Numbered from the stretch's first letter, positions 38,441 through 52,797 are shown. The stretch: 64,000 nucleotides of DNA from Burkholderia mayonis (GCF_001523745.2 NZ_CP013386.1:558001-622000), one strand, 5' to 3'. The notes: generated by a model not told the origin, from the sequence alone. Numbers and translations: made by a program.

Positions 38441-38468
38441 GCGCCTCCCTCGGTAAAGGAGCAATCAG

Positions 38469-38732
38469 ATGGCACACAAAAAAGCAGGCGGCTCGTCCCG
38501 GAACGGCCGCGACTCCGAGTCGAAGCGTCTCGGCGTCAAGGTGTATGGCGGCCAGGCGATCAACGCGGGCGGCATCATCGTGCGTCAGCGCGGCACGCGC
38601 ATGCACGCAGGCGAAAACGTCGGCATGGGCAAGGACCACACGCTCTTCGCGCTGGTCGACGGCCATGTGAAGTTCACGACGAAGGGCGCCGCCAAGAAGC
38701 ACACGGTCGTCGTCGTCCCGGCCGCTGCCTGA
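38469..38732 (+). CDS. rpmA: 50S ribosomal protein L27
   Basis: L27, 87 aa; its N-terminal tail reaches toward the peptidyl-transferase centre. [16 protein letters not shown] and [19 protein letters not shown] are the family signatures. No extra N-terminal extension of the cleaved Firmicutes kind is present. A terminator follows 31 bases later. Confidence 0.98.
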   Translation: MAHKKAGGSSRNGRDSESKRLGVKVYGGQAINAGGIIVRQRGTRMHAGENVGMGKDHTLFALVDGHVKFTTKGAAKKHTVVVVPAAA

Positions 38733-38763
38733 GTTCAGGCGCGACGGGCTTCGTAGCCAAGAA

Positions 38764-38793
38764 AGGCCCCGCGGTAACAGCGGGGCCTTTTTT
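38764..38793 (+). terminator. Intrinsic terminator after rpmA
   Basis: AGGCCCCGC (38764-38772) and GCGGGGCCT (38780-38788) form a 9-bp stem followed by TTTTTT. Confidence 0.93.
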
Positions 38794-38914
38794 ATTTTGT
38801 GCGCGAATTTTGCGCGCAGGCATTCGCCGCGCGCATCGGCTGTTCGGCCGATTGGTCAAGCGCGGCGCCGCACGGCACAATAGCGGGAATAGCAGCAAAT
38901 ACTGGACGGAGTGA

Positions 38915-40036
<1,122 letters not shown>

Positions 40037-40121
40037 GCGCCGCCGCGGCACCGCAAGCCGCGCCGCGCGGTCCGCACGGCGCGCGAGATATTCGCGCATC
40101 ACTCACAGGAGGCAGCGCACG

Positions 40122-41240
40122 ATGCGTTCGATCATCGCCGATTCGAAACGCTTGGTAGTGAAGGTCGGCTCGAGCCTCGTCACCAACGATGGCCGCGGGC
40201 TCGACCATGACGCTATCGGCCGATGGGCTGCCCAGATCGCCGCGCTGCGCGGCGCGGGCAAGGAAGTGGTGCTCGTCAGCTCGGGCGCGATCGCGGAAGG
40301 GATGCAGCGCCTCGGCTGGAGCAAGCGGCCGCGGGAAATTGACGAATTGCAGGCGGCTGCGGCCGTCGGGCAGATGGGGCTCGCGCAGGTGTACGAGAGC
40401 CGCTTCGCCGAGCACGGCATCCGCACCGCGCAGATTCTCCTCACGCACGCGGACCTCGCCGACCGCGAACGCTACCTGAATGCACGCTCGACGCTTCTCA
40501 CGCTGCTGCGGCTCGGCGTCGTGCCGATCATCAACGAGAACGACACCGTCGTCACCGACGAAATCAAGTTCGGCGACAACGATACGCTCGGTGCGCTCGT
40601 CGCGAACCTGATCGAAGGCGACGCGCTCATCATCCTTACTGACCAGCAGGGGCTCTTTACGGCCGATCCGCGCAAGGATCCGAGCGCGACGCTCGTCGGC
40701 GAGGCGAGCGCCGGCGCGCCCGAACTCGAGGCGATGGCGGGCGGCGCGGGGTCGAGCATCGGCCGCGGCGGCATGCTGACGAAGATTCTCGCGGCGAAGC
40801 GCGCCGCGCACAGCGGTGCGAACACCGTGATCGCGAGCGGCCGTGAGCATGAAGTGCTCGTGCGGCTTGCGTCGGGCGAGACGGTCGGCACGCAGCTGAT
40901 CGCACGCACCGCGCGGATGGCGGCGCGCAAGCAGTGGATGGCGGACCACTTGCAGGTGCGCGGCCACGTCGTCATCGATGCAGGCGCGGTCGACAAGCTG
41001 ACGGCGGGCGGCAAGAGCCTGCTGCCGATCGGTGTCGTCGCGGTGCAGGGCGTGTTCGCGCGCGGCGAAGTCATCGCGTGCGTCGACGACACGGGCCGCG
41101 AAGTCGCACGCGGCATTACCAATTACAGCAGCGCCGAGACGAAGCTGATCCAGCGCAAGCCGAGCGGCGAGATCGAAGCGGTGCTCGGCTACATGCTCGA
41201 GCCCGAGCTGATCCATCGGGACAACCTCGTGCTCGTCTGA
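40122..41240 (+). CDS. proB: Glutamate 5-kinase
   Basis: ProB, 372 aa, ATP-dependent first step of proline synthesis. It has the amino-acid-kinase domain ([40 protein letters not shown]) and a C-terminal PUA domain (from about residue 280). AGGAGG precedes the start at 40122. ProA is not adjacent here. A terminator follows. Confidence 0.96.
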   Translation: MRSIIADSKRLVVKVGSSLVTNDGRGLDHDAIGRWAAQIAALRGAGKEVVLVSSGAIAEGMQRLGWSKRPREIDELQAAAAVGQMGLAQVYESRFAEHGIRTAQILLTHADLADRERYLNARSTLLTLLRLGVVPIINENDTVVTDEIKFGDNDTLGALVANLIEGDALIILTDQQGLFTADPRKDPSATLVGEASAGAPELEAMAGGAGSSIGRGGMLTKILAAKRAAHSGANTVIASGREHEVLVRLASGETVGTQLIARTARMAARKQWMADHLQVRGHVVIDAGAVDKLTAGGKSLLPIGVVAVQGVFARGEVIACVDDTGREVARGITNYSSAETKLIQRKPSGEIEAVLGYMLEPELIHRDNLVLV

Positions 41241-41282
41241 CGCGGCGCCGTTGTGGCGCGGGGCTTCGAGCGAAGCCGACAA

Positions 41283-41316
41283 ACAAAAATACCGCGCAAG
41301 CGGGCATTTTTGTTTT
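41283..41316 (+). terminator. Intrinsic terminator after proB
   Basis: An imperfect stem with CCGC-GCAA-GCGG at its top and A/T-rich lower arms (CAAAAAT with ATTTTTG), followed by TTTT. It is also usable in the reverse direction for the convergent CNP1-like gene. Confidence 0.75.
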
Positions 41317-41418
41317 CGCCATCCTGTCCGGCACGCAGTTGTGCGGCCCGCGCGGCCGGTTGCATCCGCGCGTTGGTGCGCCGGCGTGCCTCGATCGGCA
41401 CGCACCGGCCGCGCCGGA

Positions 41419-41976
41419 TCAGCGGATCTGATTGAGCGTCGTCCGGTTGTAGCGGATGTTCTCGATGATCGCCGAGCGCTTGCCCGTCGGCATCTTGTTC
41501 GCGCAGAAGAAGTCCTGATAGAGCGCCGCGTGGTACGCGTTCAGTTCGCCGTTCTCGATCCGCTGCCAGTCGGTTGCGACCGTGCGGTCCCAGCCGTCGT
41601 GATCCGCGTTCAGACCCGCGTACTGGCGCCATTCGTACGTGTCGCAGCGAATTCCTTCGTAGTTGACGTTGCGCGCGCCCGCGGGGCTCGTGACGACGAC
41701 AATGTAGCGGACGACGCCGTCCGTGCCGACGTCGAGCGACTTCGAATCGACGGAGAACTTGAGCGGCGTGTTCTGCGACACGTTGAACGACAGCAGATCG
41801 CTCGTCTGCGGCAGCGGCGGCAGCGTCTCGACCTTGTTTTCAGTCCATTGCGGCTGACGGTCGAGCAGGTAGGTGAATGCGCTGTCGTCCTTGTTGGTCG
41901 GAGTGTTCGAATGGGCGCAGCCGGCCAGCGCGGCGGCCGCGACGATCGACGCAGCGGCAAGAGCAATCGATTTCAA
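41419..41976 (-). CDS. CNP1-like lipoprotein
   Basis: 185-aa predicted lipoprotein of the CNP1-like family, unknown function. The signal KSIALAAASIVAAAALAGC ends in the lipobox LAGC. I prefer the TTG at 41976 as start: it gives MKSIALAAAS and has a GAGG ribosome site 8 bases upstream; the ATG at 42012 would add 12 residues before the signal. The mature part is soluble and rich in Trp/Tyr/Asp. It follows rppH after 85 bases on the same strand. Confidence 0.8.
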   Translation of the reverse strand: MKSIALAAASIVAAAALAGCAHSNTPTNKDDSAFTYLLDRQPQWTENKVETLPPLPQTSDLLSFNVSQNTPLKFSVDSKSLDVGTDGVVRYIVVVTSPAGARNVNYEGIRCDTYEWRQYAGLNADHDGWDRTVATDWQRIENGELNAYHAALYQDFFCANKMPTGKRSAIIENIRYNRTTLNQIR

Positions 41977-42061
41977 TATGCGTACCTCGTAAAAAAGCGC
42001 GGCATCCTTCAATGCCGCGCCCGGTCATGCGTTTTTCATTCCCGTCGGACGAGCTCGTGCG

Positions 42062-42712
42062 TCAATCGCGCAAGGTCAGGCGGGGAGGGTTTTCGTCGAG
42101 CGCGCTCGCGCCCGGCTCGACTTCCGAACAGACTGCCGACATGTCGATCGCTGCTGGTGTTTCCGCGATCTCGTGTCCGTTCGCAACGCGCGGAAAGCGC
42201 GACGCGCGCGGACCGCGCGGCTTGTCGGAACGCTGCGCCGGGCGGCGCAGGAAACGCGACAATTCGGTCAACGCCAACTGATACACATCCCGCTTGAACT
42301 CGATCACCGCGTCGAGTGGCACCCAGTATTCGTTCCAGCGCCATGCGTCGAACTCCGGATGATCCGTCGCGCGCAGGCAGATGTCGCAATCGCGCCCGAC
42401 CATTCGCAGCAGGAACCAGATCTGCTTCTGGCCGCGATAATGTCCGCGCACTTCGCGCTTGATGAACTTGTCTGGCACCTCATAACGCAACCAGTCGCGA
42501 GTGCGGCCGATGATCTTGACGTGTTCCGGCAGCAGCCCGGTTTCCTCGTGCAGTTCCCGGTACATTGCCTGCATCGGGGTCTCGCCGTACTTGATGCCCC
42601 CTTGCGGAAACTGCCAGGAATGCTCGCGGAGCCGCTTGCCCCAAAACACCTCGTTGCGCGCGTTCAAGAGGATGATGCCGACGTTCGGGCGAAAGCCTTC
42701 ACGATCCAGCAT
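42062..42712 (-). CDS. rppH: RNA pyrophosphohydrolase
   Basis: RppH, 216 aa, removes pyrophosphate from the 5' end of mRNAs to start RNase E decay. The Nudix box is [20 protein letters not shown] then TGL, after [21 protein letters not shown]. The C-terminal 60 residues after RFLRR are a basic, disordered extension found in Burkholderia homologues. The gene is divergent from proS with a 216-base spacer. Confidence 0.93.
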   Translation of the reverse strand: MLDREGFRPNVGIILLNARNEVFWGKRLREHSWQFPQGGIKYGETPMQAMYRELHEETGLLPEHVKIIGRTRDWLRYEVPDKFIKREVRGHYRGQKQIWFLLRMVGRDCDICLRATDHPEFDAWRWNEYWVPLDAVIEFKRDVYQLALTELSRFLRRPAQRSDKPRGPRASRFPRVANGHEIAETPAAIDMSAVCSEVEPGASALDENPPRLTLRD

Positions 42713-42928
42713 ACAACCACCTTCGAATCCTTTAAAATTGCTTTGATTATAAACAGATAACGGGCGCCGCGCACCGGAACGGAGCGAATCCGGGCGAGGT
42801 GCGTCATCTACACTGTCCCCGATTTGTCTGGTATGTCACCTGCGCCGCACGCCACCGCGCAGCCGTTAATTCACCTTTAGACTTTTTTCGGGCGGCCCGC
42901 GTTGGCCGCCGCTAATGGAACCGTTCGC

Positions 42929-44665
42929 ATGAAAGCCTCTCGTTTCTTTATCGGCACCCTGAAGGAAGCACCCGCCGACGCCGAGATCGTCAGCCACAAG
43001 CTGATGGTGCGAGCCGGCATGATCCGCCGCGTTGCCGGCGGCATCTATAACTATCTGCCGATCGGCTTGCGCTCGATTCGCAAGGTCGAGGCGATCGTGC
43101 GCGAAGAGATGAACCGGGCGGGCGCGATCGAGCTGCTGATGCCCGCCGTGCAGCCCGCCGAGCTGTGGCAGGAGTCGGGGCGCTGGGAGCAGTACGGCCC
43201 CGAGCTGCTGCGCTTCAAGGATCGCAAGCAGAACGACTTCGTGATCGGACCGACTCACGAAGAGGTGATCACCGACATCGCGCGCAACCAGATCAAGAGC
43301 TATCGGCAGATGCCGGTGAACTTCTATCAGATCCAGACGAAGTTCCGCGACGAGATCCGCCCGCGCTTCGGCGTGATGCGCGGCCGTGAGTTCATCATGA
43401 AGGACGCGTACTCGTTCGACAGGGATCACGAAGGCCTCAAGGAGTCGTACAGGAAAATGTATGACGCATACGTGCGGGTCTTTACGCGGATCGGCCTCGA
43501 ATTCCGTCCGGTCGCGGCCGACAACGGCTCGATCGGCGGCAGCGGTTCGCACGAATTCCATGTGATCGCCGACACCGGCGAGGACGCGATCGCCTACTGC
43601 CCGACGTCCGACTTCGCGGCGAACGTCGAGGCGGCCGAGGCGCTGCCGCTGTTCGCGAGCCGTGCGGCGCCCGCCGAGGCGATGCAGAAGGTCGCGACGC
43701 CCGGCAAGGCGAAGTGCGAGGCGGTCGCCGAGCTTCTGAGCATCCCGCTCGAGCGCACGATCAAGTCGATCGTGCTCGCGACCGACAACGACGGCGCCGA
43801 GCCGTCGATCTGGCTGCTGATGCTGCGCGGCGACCACGACCTGAACGAAATCAAGACGGCGAAGCTGCCGGGCCTGGCCGGCTACCGCTTCGCGACCGAG
43901 ACGGAGATCGTCGAGTGGTTCGGCACGCCGCCCGGCTACCTCGGCCCGATTGGCACGAAGAAGCCGGTGCGCGTGATCGCCGATCGCACGGTCGCGAACA
44001 TGAGCGACTTCGTCGTCGGCGCGAACGAAGTCGATTACCACGTCGCCGGCGTGAACTGGGGCCGCGACTTGCCGGAGCCCGTGATCGCCGACATCCGCAA
44101 CGTGAAGGCGGGCGATCCGTCGCCGGACGGCAAGGGCACGCTCGACATCTGCCGCGGCATCGAAGTCGGCCACGTGTTCCAGCTCGGCGCGAAGTATTCG
44201 GAGGCGATGGGCGCGACGTTCATCGACGAATCGGGCAAGGCGCAGCCGATGGTGATGGGGTGCTACGGGATCGGCGTTACGCGGATCCTCGGCGCGGCGA
44301 TCGAGCAGAACTTCGACGACAAGGGGATCATCTGGCCCGAGGCGATCGCGCCGTTCGAGGTCGTGCTGTGCCCGATGGGCTATGACCGCAGCGATGCGGT
44401 GCGCGAAGCGGCCGACAAGCTCTACGCGGATCTCGCCGCGGCGGGCGTCGACGTGATCCTCGACGATCGCGGCGAGCGTCCGGGCGTGATGTTCGCGGAC
44501 TGGGAACTGATCGGCGTGCCGCATCGCCTCGTGATCGGCGAGCGCGGCCTGAAGGACGGCATGGTCGAGTACCAGGGGCGCCGCGACGTCGAAGCGACGC
44601 TGCTGCCCGCCGATTCGGCCGCGGCGGCGATCGCCGAGAAGGTTCGCGCGGTGCTCGGCCGCTGA
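42929..44665 (+). CDS. proS: Prolyl-tRNA synthetase
   Basis: ProRS of the bacterial class II type, 578 aa. Motif 2 [20 protein letters not shown] and motif 3 [12 protein letters not shown] are present; between them is the YbaK-like INS editing domain (about 230-390), and the anticodon-binding domain ends the protein. The ATG at 42929 ([15 protein letters not shown]) is chosen over an earlier in-frame TTG. A 24-base spacer separates it from the MarC gene. Confidence 0.96.
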   Translation: MKASRFFIGTLKEAPADAEIVSHKLMVRAGMIRRVAGGIYNYLPIGLRSIRKVEAIVREEMNRAGAIELLMPAVQPAELWQESGRWEQYGPELLRFKDRKQNDFVIGPTHEEVITDIARNQIKSYRQMPVNFYQIQTKFRDEIRPRFGVMRGREFIMKDAYSFDRDHEGLKESYRKMYDAYVRVFTRIGLEFRPVAADNGSIGGSGSHEFHVIADTGEDAIAYCPTSDFAANVEAAEALPLFASRAAPAEAMQKVATPGKAKCEAVAELLSIPLERTIKSIVLATDNDGAEPSIWLLMLRGDHDLNEIKTAKLPGLAGYRFATETEIVEWFGTPPGYLGPIGTKKPVRVIADRTVANMSDFVVGANEVDYHVAGVNWGRDLPEPVIADIRNVKAGDPSPDGKGTLDICRGIEVGHVFQLGAKYSEAMGATFIDESGKAQPMVMGCYGIGVTRILGAAIEQNFDDKGIIWPEAIAPFEVVLCPMGYDRSDAVREAADKLYADLAAAGVDVILDDRGERPGVMFADWELIGVPHRLVIGERGLKDGMVEYQGRRDVEATLLPADSAAAAIAEKVRAVLGR

Positions 44666-44689
44666 TCGTCGGCGAAACGGGGGCGCGCG

Positions 44690-45292
44690 TTGGAGTCGAA
44701 TTTCCTGTCGGCGACGGTGCTCCTCATCCTCATCACCGATCCGCTCGGCAACATCCCGCTCGTCATCGCGGCGCTGCGGGACGTGCCGGGCGAACGGCGC
44801 GTGAAGGTGATCCTGCGCGAAGTGGCGATCGCGTTCGTGATCCTGCTGTTCTTCATGGTCGTCGGCGACCGCTTCCTGCGGATGATGAGCCTGACCGATG
44901 TGTCGCTGCGGATCGGCGGGGGAATCGTGCTGTTCCTGATTGCGCTCCGGATGATCTTTCCGCATCCGGACGGCGCGCTCGGCAGCGATCCGCGCGCGGG
45001 CGGCGAGCCGTTCATCGTGCCGCTCGCGATTCCGGCGCTCGCCGGGCCGTCGGCGCTCGCGACGGTGATGCTGCTCACGTCGCAGGCGCCCGGCAAGATG
45101 TTCGAATGGGCGGGCGCGCTGACGGTGACGATGCTCGTGTGTGCGGTGACGCTCGTGCTCGCCGAACGGATTCAGCAGTGGCTCGGCGAGCGCACGGTGC
45201 TCGCGTTCGAGCGGCTGATGGGGCTCGTGCTCGTCGCGATCTCGGTCGAGATGATGATGGCGGGCGTTCGCGCGTTCGTTCACCAGTTGTGA
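44690..45292 (+). CDS. MarC/YhgN-type membrane protein
   Basis: 200-aa inner-membrane protein with six predicted helices and the MarC hallmarks TDPLGNIPLVIAAL and PLAIPALAGPSALATV. The family was once linked to multiple antibiotic resistance but has no proven function. The start is a TTG at 44690, giving MESNFLSATVLLI; no in-frame ATG precedes the first helix. It is probably co-transcribed with proS and ends before a shared terminator. Confidence 0.87.
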   Translation: MESNFLSATVLLILITDPLGNIPLVIAALRDVPGERRVKVILREVAIAFVILLFFMVVGDRFLRMMSLTDVSLRIGGGIVLFLIALRMIFPHPDGALGSDPRAGGEPFIVPLAIPALAGPSALATVMLLTSQAPGKMFEWAGALTVTMLVCAVTLVLAERIQQWLGERTVLAFERLMGLVLVAISVEMMMAGVRAFVHQL

Positions 45293-45339
45293 TGGGCTGA
45301 CCGACTGCGGCGCTGCGGGATCTTCGATCGCCAAGCAAG

Positions 45340-45375
45340 AAAAAGCGGCCCGCGCATTACACGCGAGCCGCTTTT
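45340..45375. terminator. Bidirectional terminator between marC-type gene and hpt
   Basis: AAAAAGCGGCCCGCG and CGCGAGCCGCTTTT form a long stem with A and T runs at either side, so it can stop both the + strand proS-marC unit and the - strand hpt transcript. Confidence 0.88.
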
Positions 45376-45427
45376 CCATGATGTCTTTGGTGCGCCGGGC
45401 CGGTGCCGCCGTGCCGCCGTGCCGGCG

Positions 45428-45979
45428 TCAGACGTCCGCCGTCAGCGCGCGGATCGTCGGCAGGTTGCGCCAGTAGCCCTTCGCGTCCATCCCGCAGCCG
45501 AACACGTAGCGGTCCGGTACCGCGAACCCGCAGAAGTCCGGGTGCAGCGGCTTCGCCTTCGCGAGCGTCTTCTCGCACAGCACCGCGGACAGGAAGCGCT
45601 TCGCGCCCATCTCGAGGATGCGGTCGCGGATCGCAGCCATCGTTTCGCCTTCGTCGAGGATGTCGTCGAGCACGAGCACGATGCGGTCCTTCACCGATTC
45701 GCGCGGCGCGACGCGCCAATGCATCTCGGGGCTGCCCTTCGTCGTGTTGCGATAGCGGGTCAGGTGGATGTAGTCGAACTCGAGCGGGAAATCGAGGTGC
45801 GGCAGCAGCATGCCGGTGAACACCGCCGCACCGCCCATCACCGACAGCACGAGCGGGAACTCCTCGCCGATCTGGTCGCGGATCTCTGCAGCCATCCGAC
45901 CGATCGATGCGTTGACTTCGTCGGCGGAGACGATCTCTTCGGAGTGTTGGAAAATGTGGAGGGCTTCTTCTCGATTCAT
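45428..45979 (-). CDS. hpt: Hypoxanthine-guanine phosphoribosyltransferase
   Basis: 183-aa purine salvage enzyme. The PRPP loop is LVLDDILDEGETM and the pyrophosphate loop SVMGGAAVF; the lysine-containing KGSPEMHW region is also present. The start at 45979 gives MNREEALHIFQHSEE. It is 97 bases downstream of ffh in the same direction. Confidence 0.9.
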   Translation of the reverse strand: MNREEALHIFQHSEEIVSADEVNASIGRMAAEIRDQIGEEFPLVLSVMGGAAVFTGMLLPHLDFPLEFDYIHLTRYRNTTKGSPEMHWRVAPRESVKDRIVLVLDDILDEGETMAAIRDRILEMGAKRFLSAVLCEKTLAKAKPLHPDFCGFAVPDRYVFGCGMDAKGYWRNLPTIRALTADV

Positions 45980-46076
45980 GAGGTCTGGCGAGCGGTCTCG
46001 TCTGGGATACCAATAAGAATGAAACAATGCGGCGCCACGCGCTACAGCATATACCCGTGCGCGGCGCCGCGGCGAA

Positions 46077-47444
46077 TCAGCGCATGCCGGGCATCATGCC
46101 CTTAATGCCGCGCATCATCTTCTGCAGGTTGCCGCCCTTCAGCTTCTTCATCATCGTGCGCATCTGGTCGTACTGATTCAGCATCCGGTTGACTTCCTGC
46201 ACCGGGACGCCCGCGCCCGCCGCGATCCGGCGTTTGCGCGTCGCCTTGATGATCTCGGGCTTCGCGCGCTCCGCGGGCGTCATCGAATTGATGATGCCTT
46301 CCATCCGGCGGATCTGCTTTTCGGCCTGGCTCATGTCGGCGCCCGCCGCGGCCTGCTGGAACTGCGCGGGCAGCTTGTCCATCAGCGACGACAGCCCGCC
46401 CATGTTCTTCATCTGCGAGATCTGCGCGCGGAAATCGTTCAGGTCGAAATCGCCGCCTTTCTTGACCTTGTTGGCCAGTTTCTCCGCTGCCTTGATGTCG
46501 ACGCCGCGCTGCGCTTCCTCAACGAGCGCGAGGATGTCGCCCATCCCGAGGATCCGGTTTGCCATCCGGTCCGGGTGGAAGATCTCGAGGCCGTCGAGCT
46601 TCTCGGCGACGCCGACGAACTTGATCGGCTTGCCCGTCACATGGCGCACCGACAGCGCGGCGCCGCCGCGCGAGTCGCCATCGAGTTTCGTCAGCACGAC
46701 GCCCGTGAGCGGCAGCGCGTCGTTGAACGCCTTCGCGGTGTTGACGGCGTCCTGGCCGAGCATCGCGTCGACGACGAAGAGCGTCTCGACTGGCTTGAGC
46801 GCCGCGTGCAGCGCGGTGATCTCCTGCATCATCGCTTCGTCGATGCCGAGGCGGCCTGCGGTATCGACGAGCAGCACATCGTGATAGTGGCGCTTTGCCC
46901 AGTCGACGGCCGCGTTCGCGATGTCGACGGGCTTCTGGTCGGGCGTCGACGGGAAGAACTCGGCGCCGACCTGCTCGCTCACCGTTTTCAGCTGCGCGAT
47001 CGCGGCCGGGCGGTAGACGTCGCACGAGACGGTGAGCACCTTCTTCTTGTACTTCTCGCGCAGCAGCTTCGCGAGCTTGCCGACGGTCGTCGTCTTGCCG
47101 GCGCCCTGCAGGCCGGCCATCAGGATGATCGCGGGCGGCGTGACGGCGAGGTTCAGCTCGGCCGCCTTGCCTTCGTAGTCGCCGCCAATCACGGCGGTCA
47201 GTTCCTTCTGGACCACGCCGACGAGCGCTTGACCGGGCGACAGGCTGCCGACCACGTCCTCGCCGAGCGCTTTTTCCTTGACCTTCGCGATGAAATCGCG
47301 GACGACGGGCAGCGCGACGTCGGCTTCGAGGAGCGCAAGCCGCACCTCACGGAGCATCTCCTGGGTGTTCGCCTCGGTGAGCCGGGCCTCGCCGCGCAGC
47401 GTCTTGACGACGCGCGCCATCCGTTGGGTGAGATTGTCGAGCAT
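46077..47444 (-). CDS. ffh: Signal recognition particle protein Ffh
   Basis: Ffh, 455 aa, SRP54-type GTPase that with 4.5S RNA takes nascent membrane proteins to FtsY. It has an N domain, the G domain (G1 GLQGAGKTT, DTAGRLG, TKLDGDSRGG) and a Met-rich M domain ending KKLKGGNLQKMMRGIKGMM. The divergent ccsA-like gene starts 88 bases away. Confidence 0.97.
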   Translation of the reverse strand: MLDNLTQRMARVVKTLRGEARLTEANTQEMLREVRLALLEADVALPVVRDFIAKVKEKALGEDVVGSLSPGQALVGVVQKELTAVIGGDYEGKAAELNLAVTPPAIILMAGLQGAGKTTTVGKLAKLLREKYKKKVLTVSCDVYRPAAIAQLKTVSEQVGAEFFPSTPDQKPVDIANAAVDWAKRHYHDVLLVDTAGRLGIDEAMMQEITALHAALKPVETLFVVDAMLGQDAVNTAKAFNDALPLTGVVLTKLDGDSRGGAALSVRHVTGKPIKFVGVAEKLDGLEIFHPDRMANRILGMGDILALVEEAQRGVDIKAAEKLANKVKKGGDFDLNDFRAQISQMKNMGGLSSLMDKLPAQFQQAAAGADMSQAEKQIRRMEGIINSMTPAERAKPEIIKATRKRRIAAGAGVPVQEVNRMLNQYDQMRTMMKKLKGGNLQKMMRGIKGMMPGMR

Positions 47445-47531
47445 GGGGAGCGATGGACAGTGAAGCCCGCAGGCGCGAGTGGGACAAAAAGCCGGCCGTC
47501 GCGGGTAGGGGGCCTAGTGTAAACTTCGAAC

Positions 47532-48431
47532 ATGGATATTGTACTGTATGCCCTCACTGCGCTCTTATATGGCGGCCTCGCCGTCGCCAGCTGGCGCACG
47601 CGCCGCGTCGGCGCGGCGCGGCCGCTCGTCGCGAGCGTGCCGGCCGTCCCGCACGCGCGCGAATCCGTCTCGGCCGGGATGGGGGGGCTTGGGCGCACGA
47701 TCCTCTGCGCCGCGCTGCTCGCGCATGGGGTGCTGCTGCACATGACGATCTTCCCGCACGACGCGATGGTGTTCGGCTTTGCGTTCGCGCTGTCGGCGAT
47801 GTTCTGGCTCGGCGCCGGCATCTACTGGATCGAGAGCTTCTTCTTCCCGCTCGACGGCATGCGGCTCCTCGTGTTGCCGCTGGCGTGCGGCGCGTCGCTC
47901 CTGCCGCTGGCGTTCGGCGGCGTGCACGTGCTGCCGTATGCGGCCGCGCCGCTCTTCAAGTTGCACTTCCTGATCGCGAACATCGCGTACGGGCTCTTCG
48001 CGATCGCGGCGCTGCACGCGGTGTTGATGCTGATGGTCGAGCGGCGTCTGCACGCGCTGCGGCACGACGGGCTGCGCGAGTCGTCGAGCTGGGTCGCCGG
48101 CTGGCTCGATACGCTGCCGCCGCTCCTCACGCTCGAGAAGCTGCTGTTCCGCCTGATCGGCGCGGGCTTCGTGCTGCTCACGCTGACGCTCGCAACGGGC
48201 ATCCTGTTCAGCGAGCAGATCGACGCGCGCGCGCTCAAGCTTGATCACAAGACCGTGTTCGCGATCCTGTCCTGGCTGATGTTCGGCGGGCTCCTGGTCG
48301 CGCACAAGGCGTCCGGCTGGCGCGGCCGCGGCGTCGCGCGCTGGGTGCTCGCGTCGTTCGTCGCGCTGCTGCTCGCGTACGTCGGCAGCCGCTTCGTTCT
48401 CGAGGTGCTGCTGCACCGCTCCGTGGTTTGA
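47532..48431 (+). CDS. CcsA/YpjD-type cytochrome c assembly protein
   Basis: 299 aa with about eight membrane helices and the CcsA/HemX pattern (GAGIYWIESFFFPL, LFKLHFLIANIAYGLFAIAA, LDHKTVFAILSWLMFGGLLVAHK). Such proteins handle heme for c-type cytochrome assembly or regulate it. The WxWD heme loop of full CcsA is not evident, so it fits the shorter YpjD/HemX-like group. It opens a + strand run leading to the PP0621-type gene and ampD. Confidence 0.82.
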   Translation: MDIVLYALTALLYGGLAVASWRTRRVGAARPLVASVPAVPHARESVSAGMGGLGRTILCAALLAHGVLLHMTIFPHDAMVFGFAFALSAMFWLGAGIYWIESFFFPLDGMRLLVLPLACGASLLPLAFGGVHVLPYAAAPLFKLHFLIANIAYGLFAIAALHAVLMLMVERRLHALRHDGLRESSSWVAGWLDTLPPLLTLEKLLFRLIGAGFVLLTLTLATGILFSEQIDARALKLDHKTVFAILSWLMFGGLLVAHKASGWRGRGVARWVLASFVALLLAYVGSRFVLEVLLHRSVV

Positions 48432-48444
48432 ATACCTGATCTCG

Positions 48445-48762
48445 ATGCGACAAATCTTTCTCCTTATCGTGTTGTTCTTCGCGAGCTCGTGGCTCGCGAG
48501 AAAGATCCGCCAGGCGCAGGCGCGCGGCGACGGGCCGTTTGCAGGCGGCGGAGCGGGGCGCGCCGCAGGCCCCGCGTCCGACCAGGGCGGTGCGGGCCGC
48601 GTGGGCGACGGCGGCGCGCTGCCCGAGCCGATGGTCCGCTGCGCGGAATGTGGCGTGCATGCGCCGAAGAGCGATGCGATCGCGGCGGGCGGCGAGTATT
48701 TCTGTAGTCCGGAGCACGCGGCGCGTCACGCCGCGCATTCGGGCAGCCGCAGCGAGCGATGA
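48445..48762 (+). CDS. PP0621-family small membrane-anchored zinc-ribbon-like protein
   Basis: 105 aa. It has one N-terminal hydrophobic segment (MRQIFLLIVLFFASSWLAR), a Gly/Ala-rich linker and a C-terminal Cys-containing part (RCAECGVHAPKSDAIAAGGEY then FCSPEH), which has the spacing of a small metal site. Homologues sit beside ampD in many betaproteobacteria. Function unknown. The stop overlaps the ampD ATG. Confidence 0.8.
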   Translation: MRQIFLLIVLFFASSWLARKIRQAQARGDGPFAGGGAGRAAGPASDQGGAGRVGDGGALPEPMVRCAECGVHAPKSDAIAAGGEYFCSPEHAARHAAHSGSRSER

Positions 48763-49349
48763 GCGGCGTGAAGCGCTTCGCCGTCGATGCCGGCGGCTGG
48801 GTCGACGGCGCGCTGCGCGAGCCGTCGCCGAATTTCGAAGCGCGGCCGGAAGGCCTCGCGCCTTCGCTCGTCGTGATCCACAACATCAGCCTGCCGCCCG
48901 GCGAGTTCGGCGGCGATGCGATCGTCGAGCTATTCCAGAATCGCCTCGACTGCGACGCGCATCCGTACTACGACGCGCACCTGCGCGGCGTGCGAGTATC
49001 CGCGCATTTCCTGATCCGGCGCGACGGCGTGCTGATCCAGTTCGTGTCGTGCGACGTGCGCGCATGGCACGCGGGCGCGTCGAGCTTCTTCGGCCGCGAG
49101 CGCTGCAACGATTTCTCGATCGGCATCGAGCTCGAAGGCGCGGACGACGTCGCATTCGACGCGCCGCAATATGCGACGCTCGCCGCGCTTGCGCGCGCGC
49201 TTGCCGCGCATTACCCGATCGATGCGTTCGCGGGCCACGAGCACGTCGCGCCCGGACGCAAGACCGATCCCGGTCCGCACTTCGATTGGCAACGTTTCTC
49301 TGACGACGCCGGTTTTCCGGCTCGATACTTTCCTTACCGGAAGCACTGA
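48759..49349 (+). CDS. ampD: 1,6-anhydro-N-acetylmuramyl-L-alanine amidase
   Basis: AmpD, 196 aa, cytoplasmic zinc amidase that cleaves anhydro-muropeptides during wall recycling and so keeps AmpR-type beta-lactamase induction low. The N-acetylmuramoyl-L-alanine amidase fold shows the zinc ligands: a His in VVIHNISLPP, a second in FAGHEHVAPGRKTDPGPHFDW and the final Asp of KTDPG. The start overlaps the upstream gene by four bases. Length is typical. Confidence 0.95.
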   Translation: MSGVKRFAVDAGGWVDGALREPSPNFEARPEGLAPSLVVIHNISLPPGEFGGDAIVELFQNRLDCDAHPYYDAHLRGVRVSAHFLIRRDGVLIQFVSCDVRAWHAGASSFFGRERCNDFSIGIELEGADDVAFDAPQYATLAALARALAAHYPIDAFAGHEHVAPGRKTDPGPHFDWQRFSDDAGFPARYFPYRKH

Positions 49350-49448
49350 GCGCGAGGTCTTTTTGACGCGCACCGCATTGTTTCGCCGGGCGTGCCTTGT
49401 CGTGTCGACGTATCGCGCTTGTCAATAGACTTCGAGCAAATTTTTCCT

Positions 49449-49515
49449 TTGGCGCTTCCGCAAGGCTCCACTATACTTTGGGCCAATCGAGCAGTTCGGC
49501 ACTACATATAGTGTG
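49449..49515 (+). promoter_or_regulatory. nrdA: nrdA promoter with two candidate NrdR boxes
   Basis: TTGGCG (49449-49454) and TATACT (49472-49477) are 17 bases apart. Overlapping the -10 is CCACTATACTTTGG (49468-49481), and 32 bases further (centre to centre) is the palindrome CACTACATATAGTGTG (49500-49515). Both resemble NrdR boxes (consensus ACACwATATwTwGTGT-like), and a spacing of three helical turns is what NrdR tetramers use. The rest of the 460-base leader to nrdA has GC-rich inverted repeats near 49552-49570 and no gene. Confidence 0.7.
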
Positions 49516-49809
49516 TCGATCGGGGGCATTTTCCGTTCCCGACCGCGGTTTCCGGCGTCATCGCCGGAGCACGACATTCTCAGTGCGGCGCATCCGGCCA
49601 GCGGTCCGGCGCGCTGCGACCCGCGTGGAAAAGTGTAGCCAGGGGCGCGATGCGCATGACGAAGACCAATGTCGAATCGAGCGCGTCACGTGGGCCCAAC
49701 CGGCAAGGCAGCCGCTTCTTCCGCGTCTTACCGCTCGCGCACGTCGTGGCGCACCGTCCGTATTAATCCGCGGTCCCTTCCGCATCACCCAACACCAGGA
49801 GTTTTGCCC

Positions 49810-52797
<2,988 letters not shown>

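Noticed and set aside
42866..45379. Long open frame antisense to proS and the MarC-type gene
   Set aside because: Same GC artefact; both + strand genes have full family motifs.
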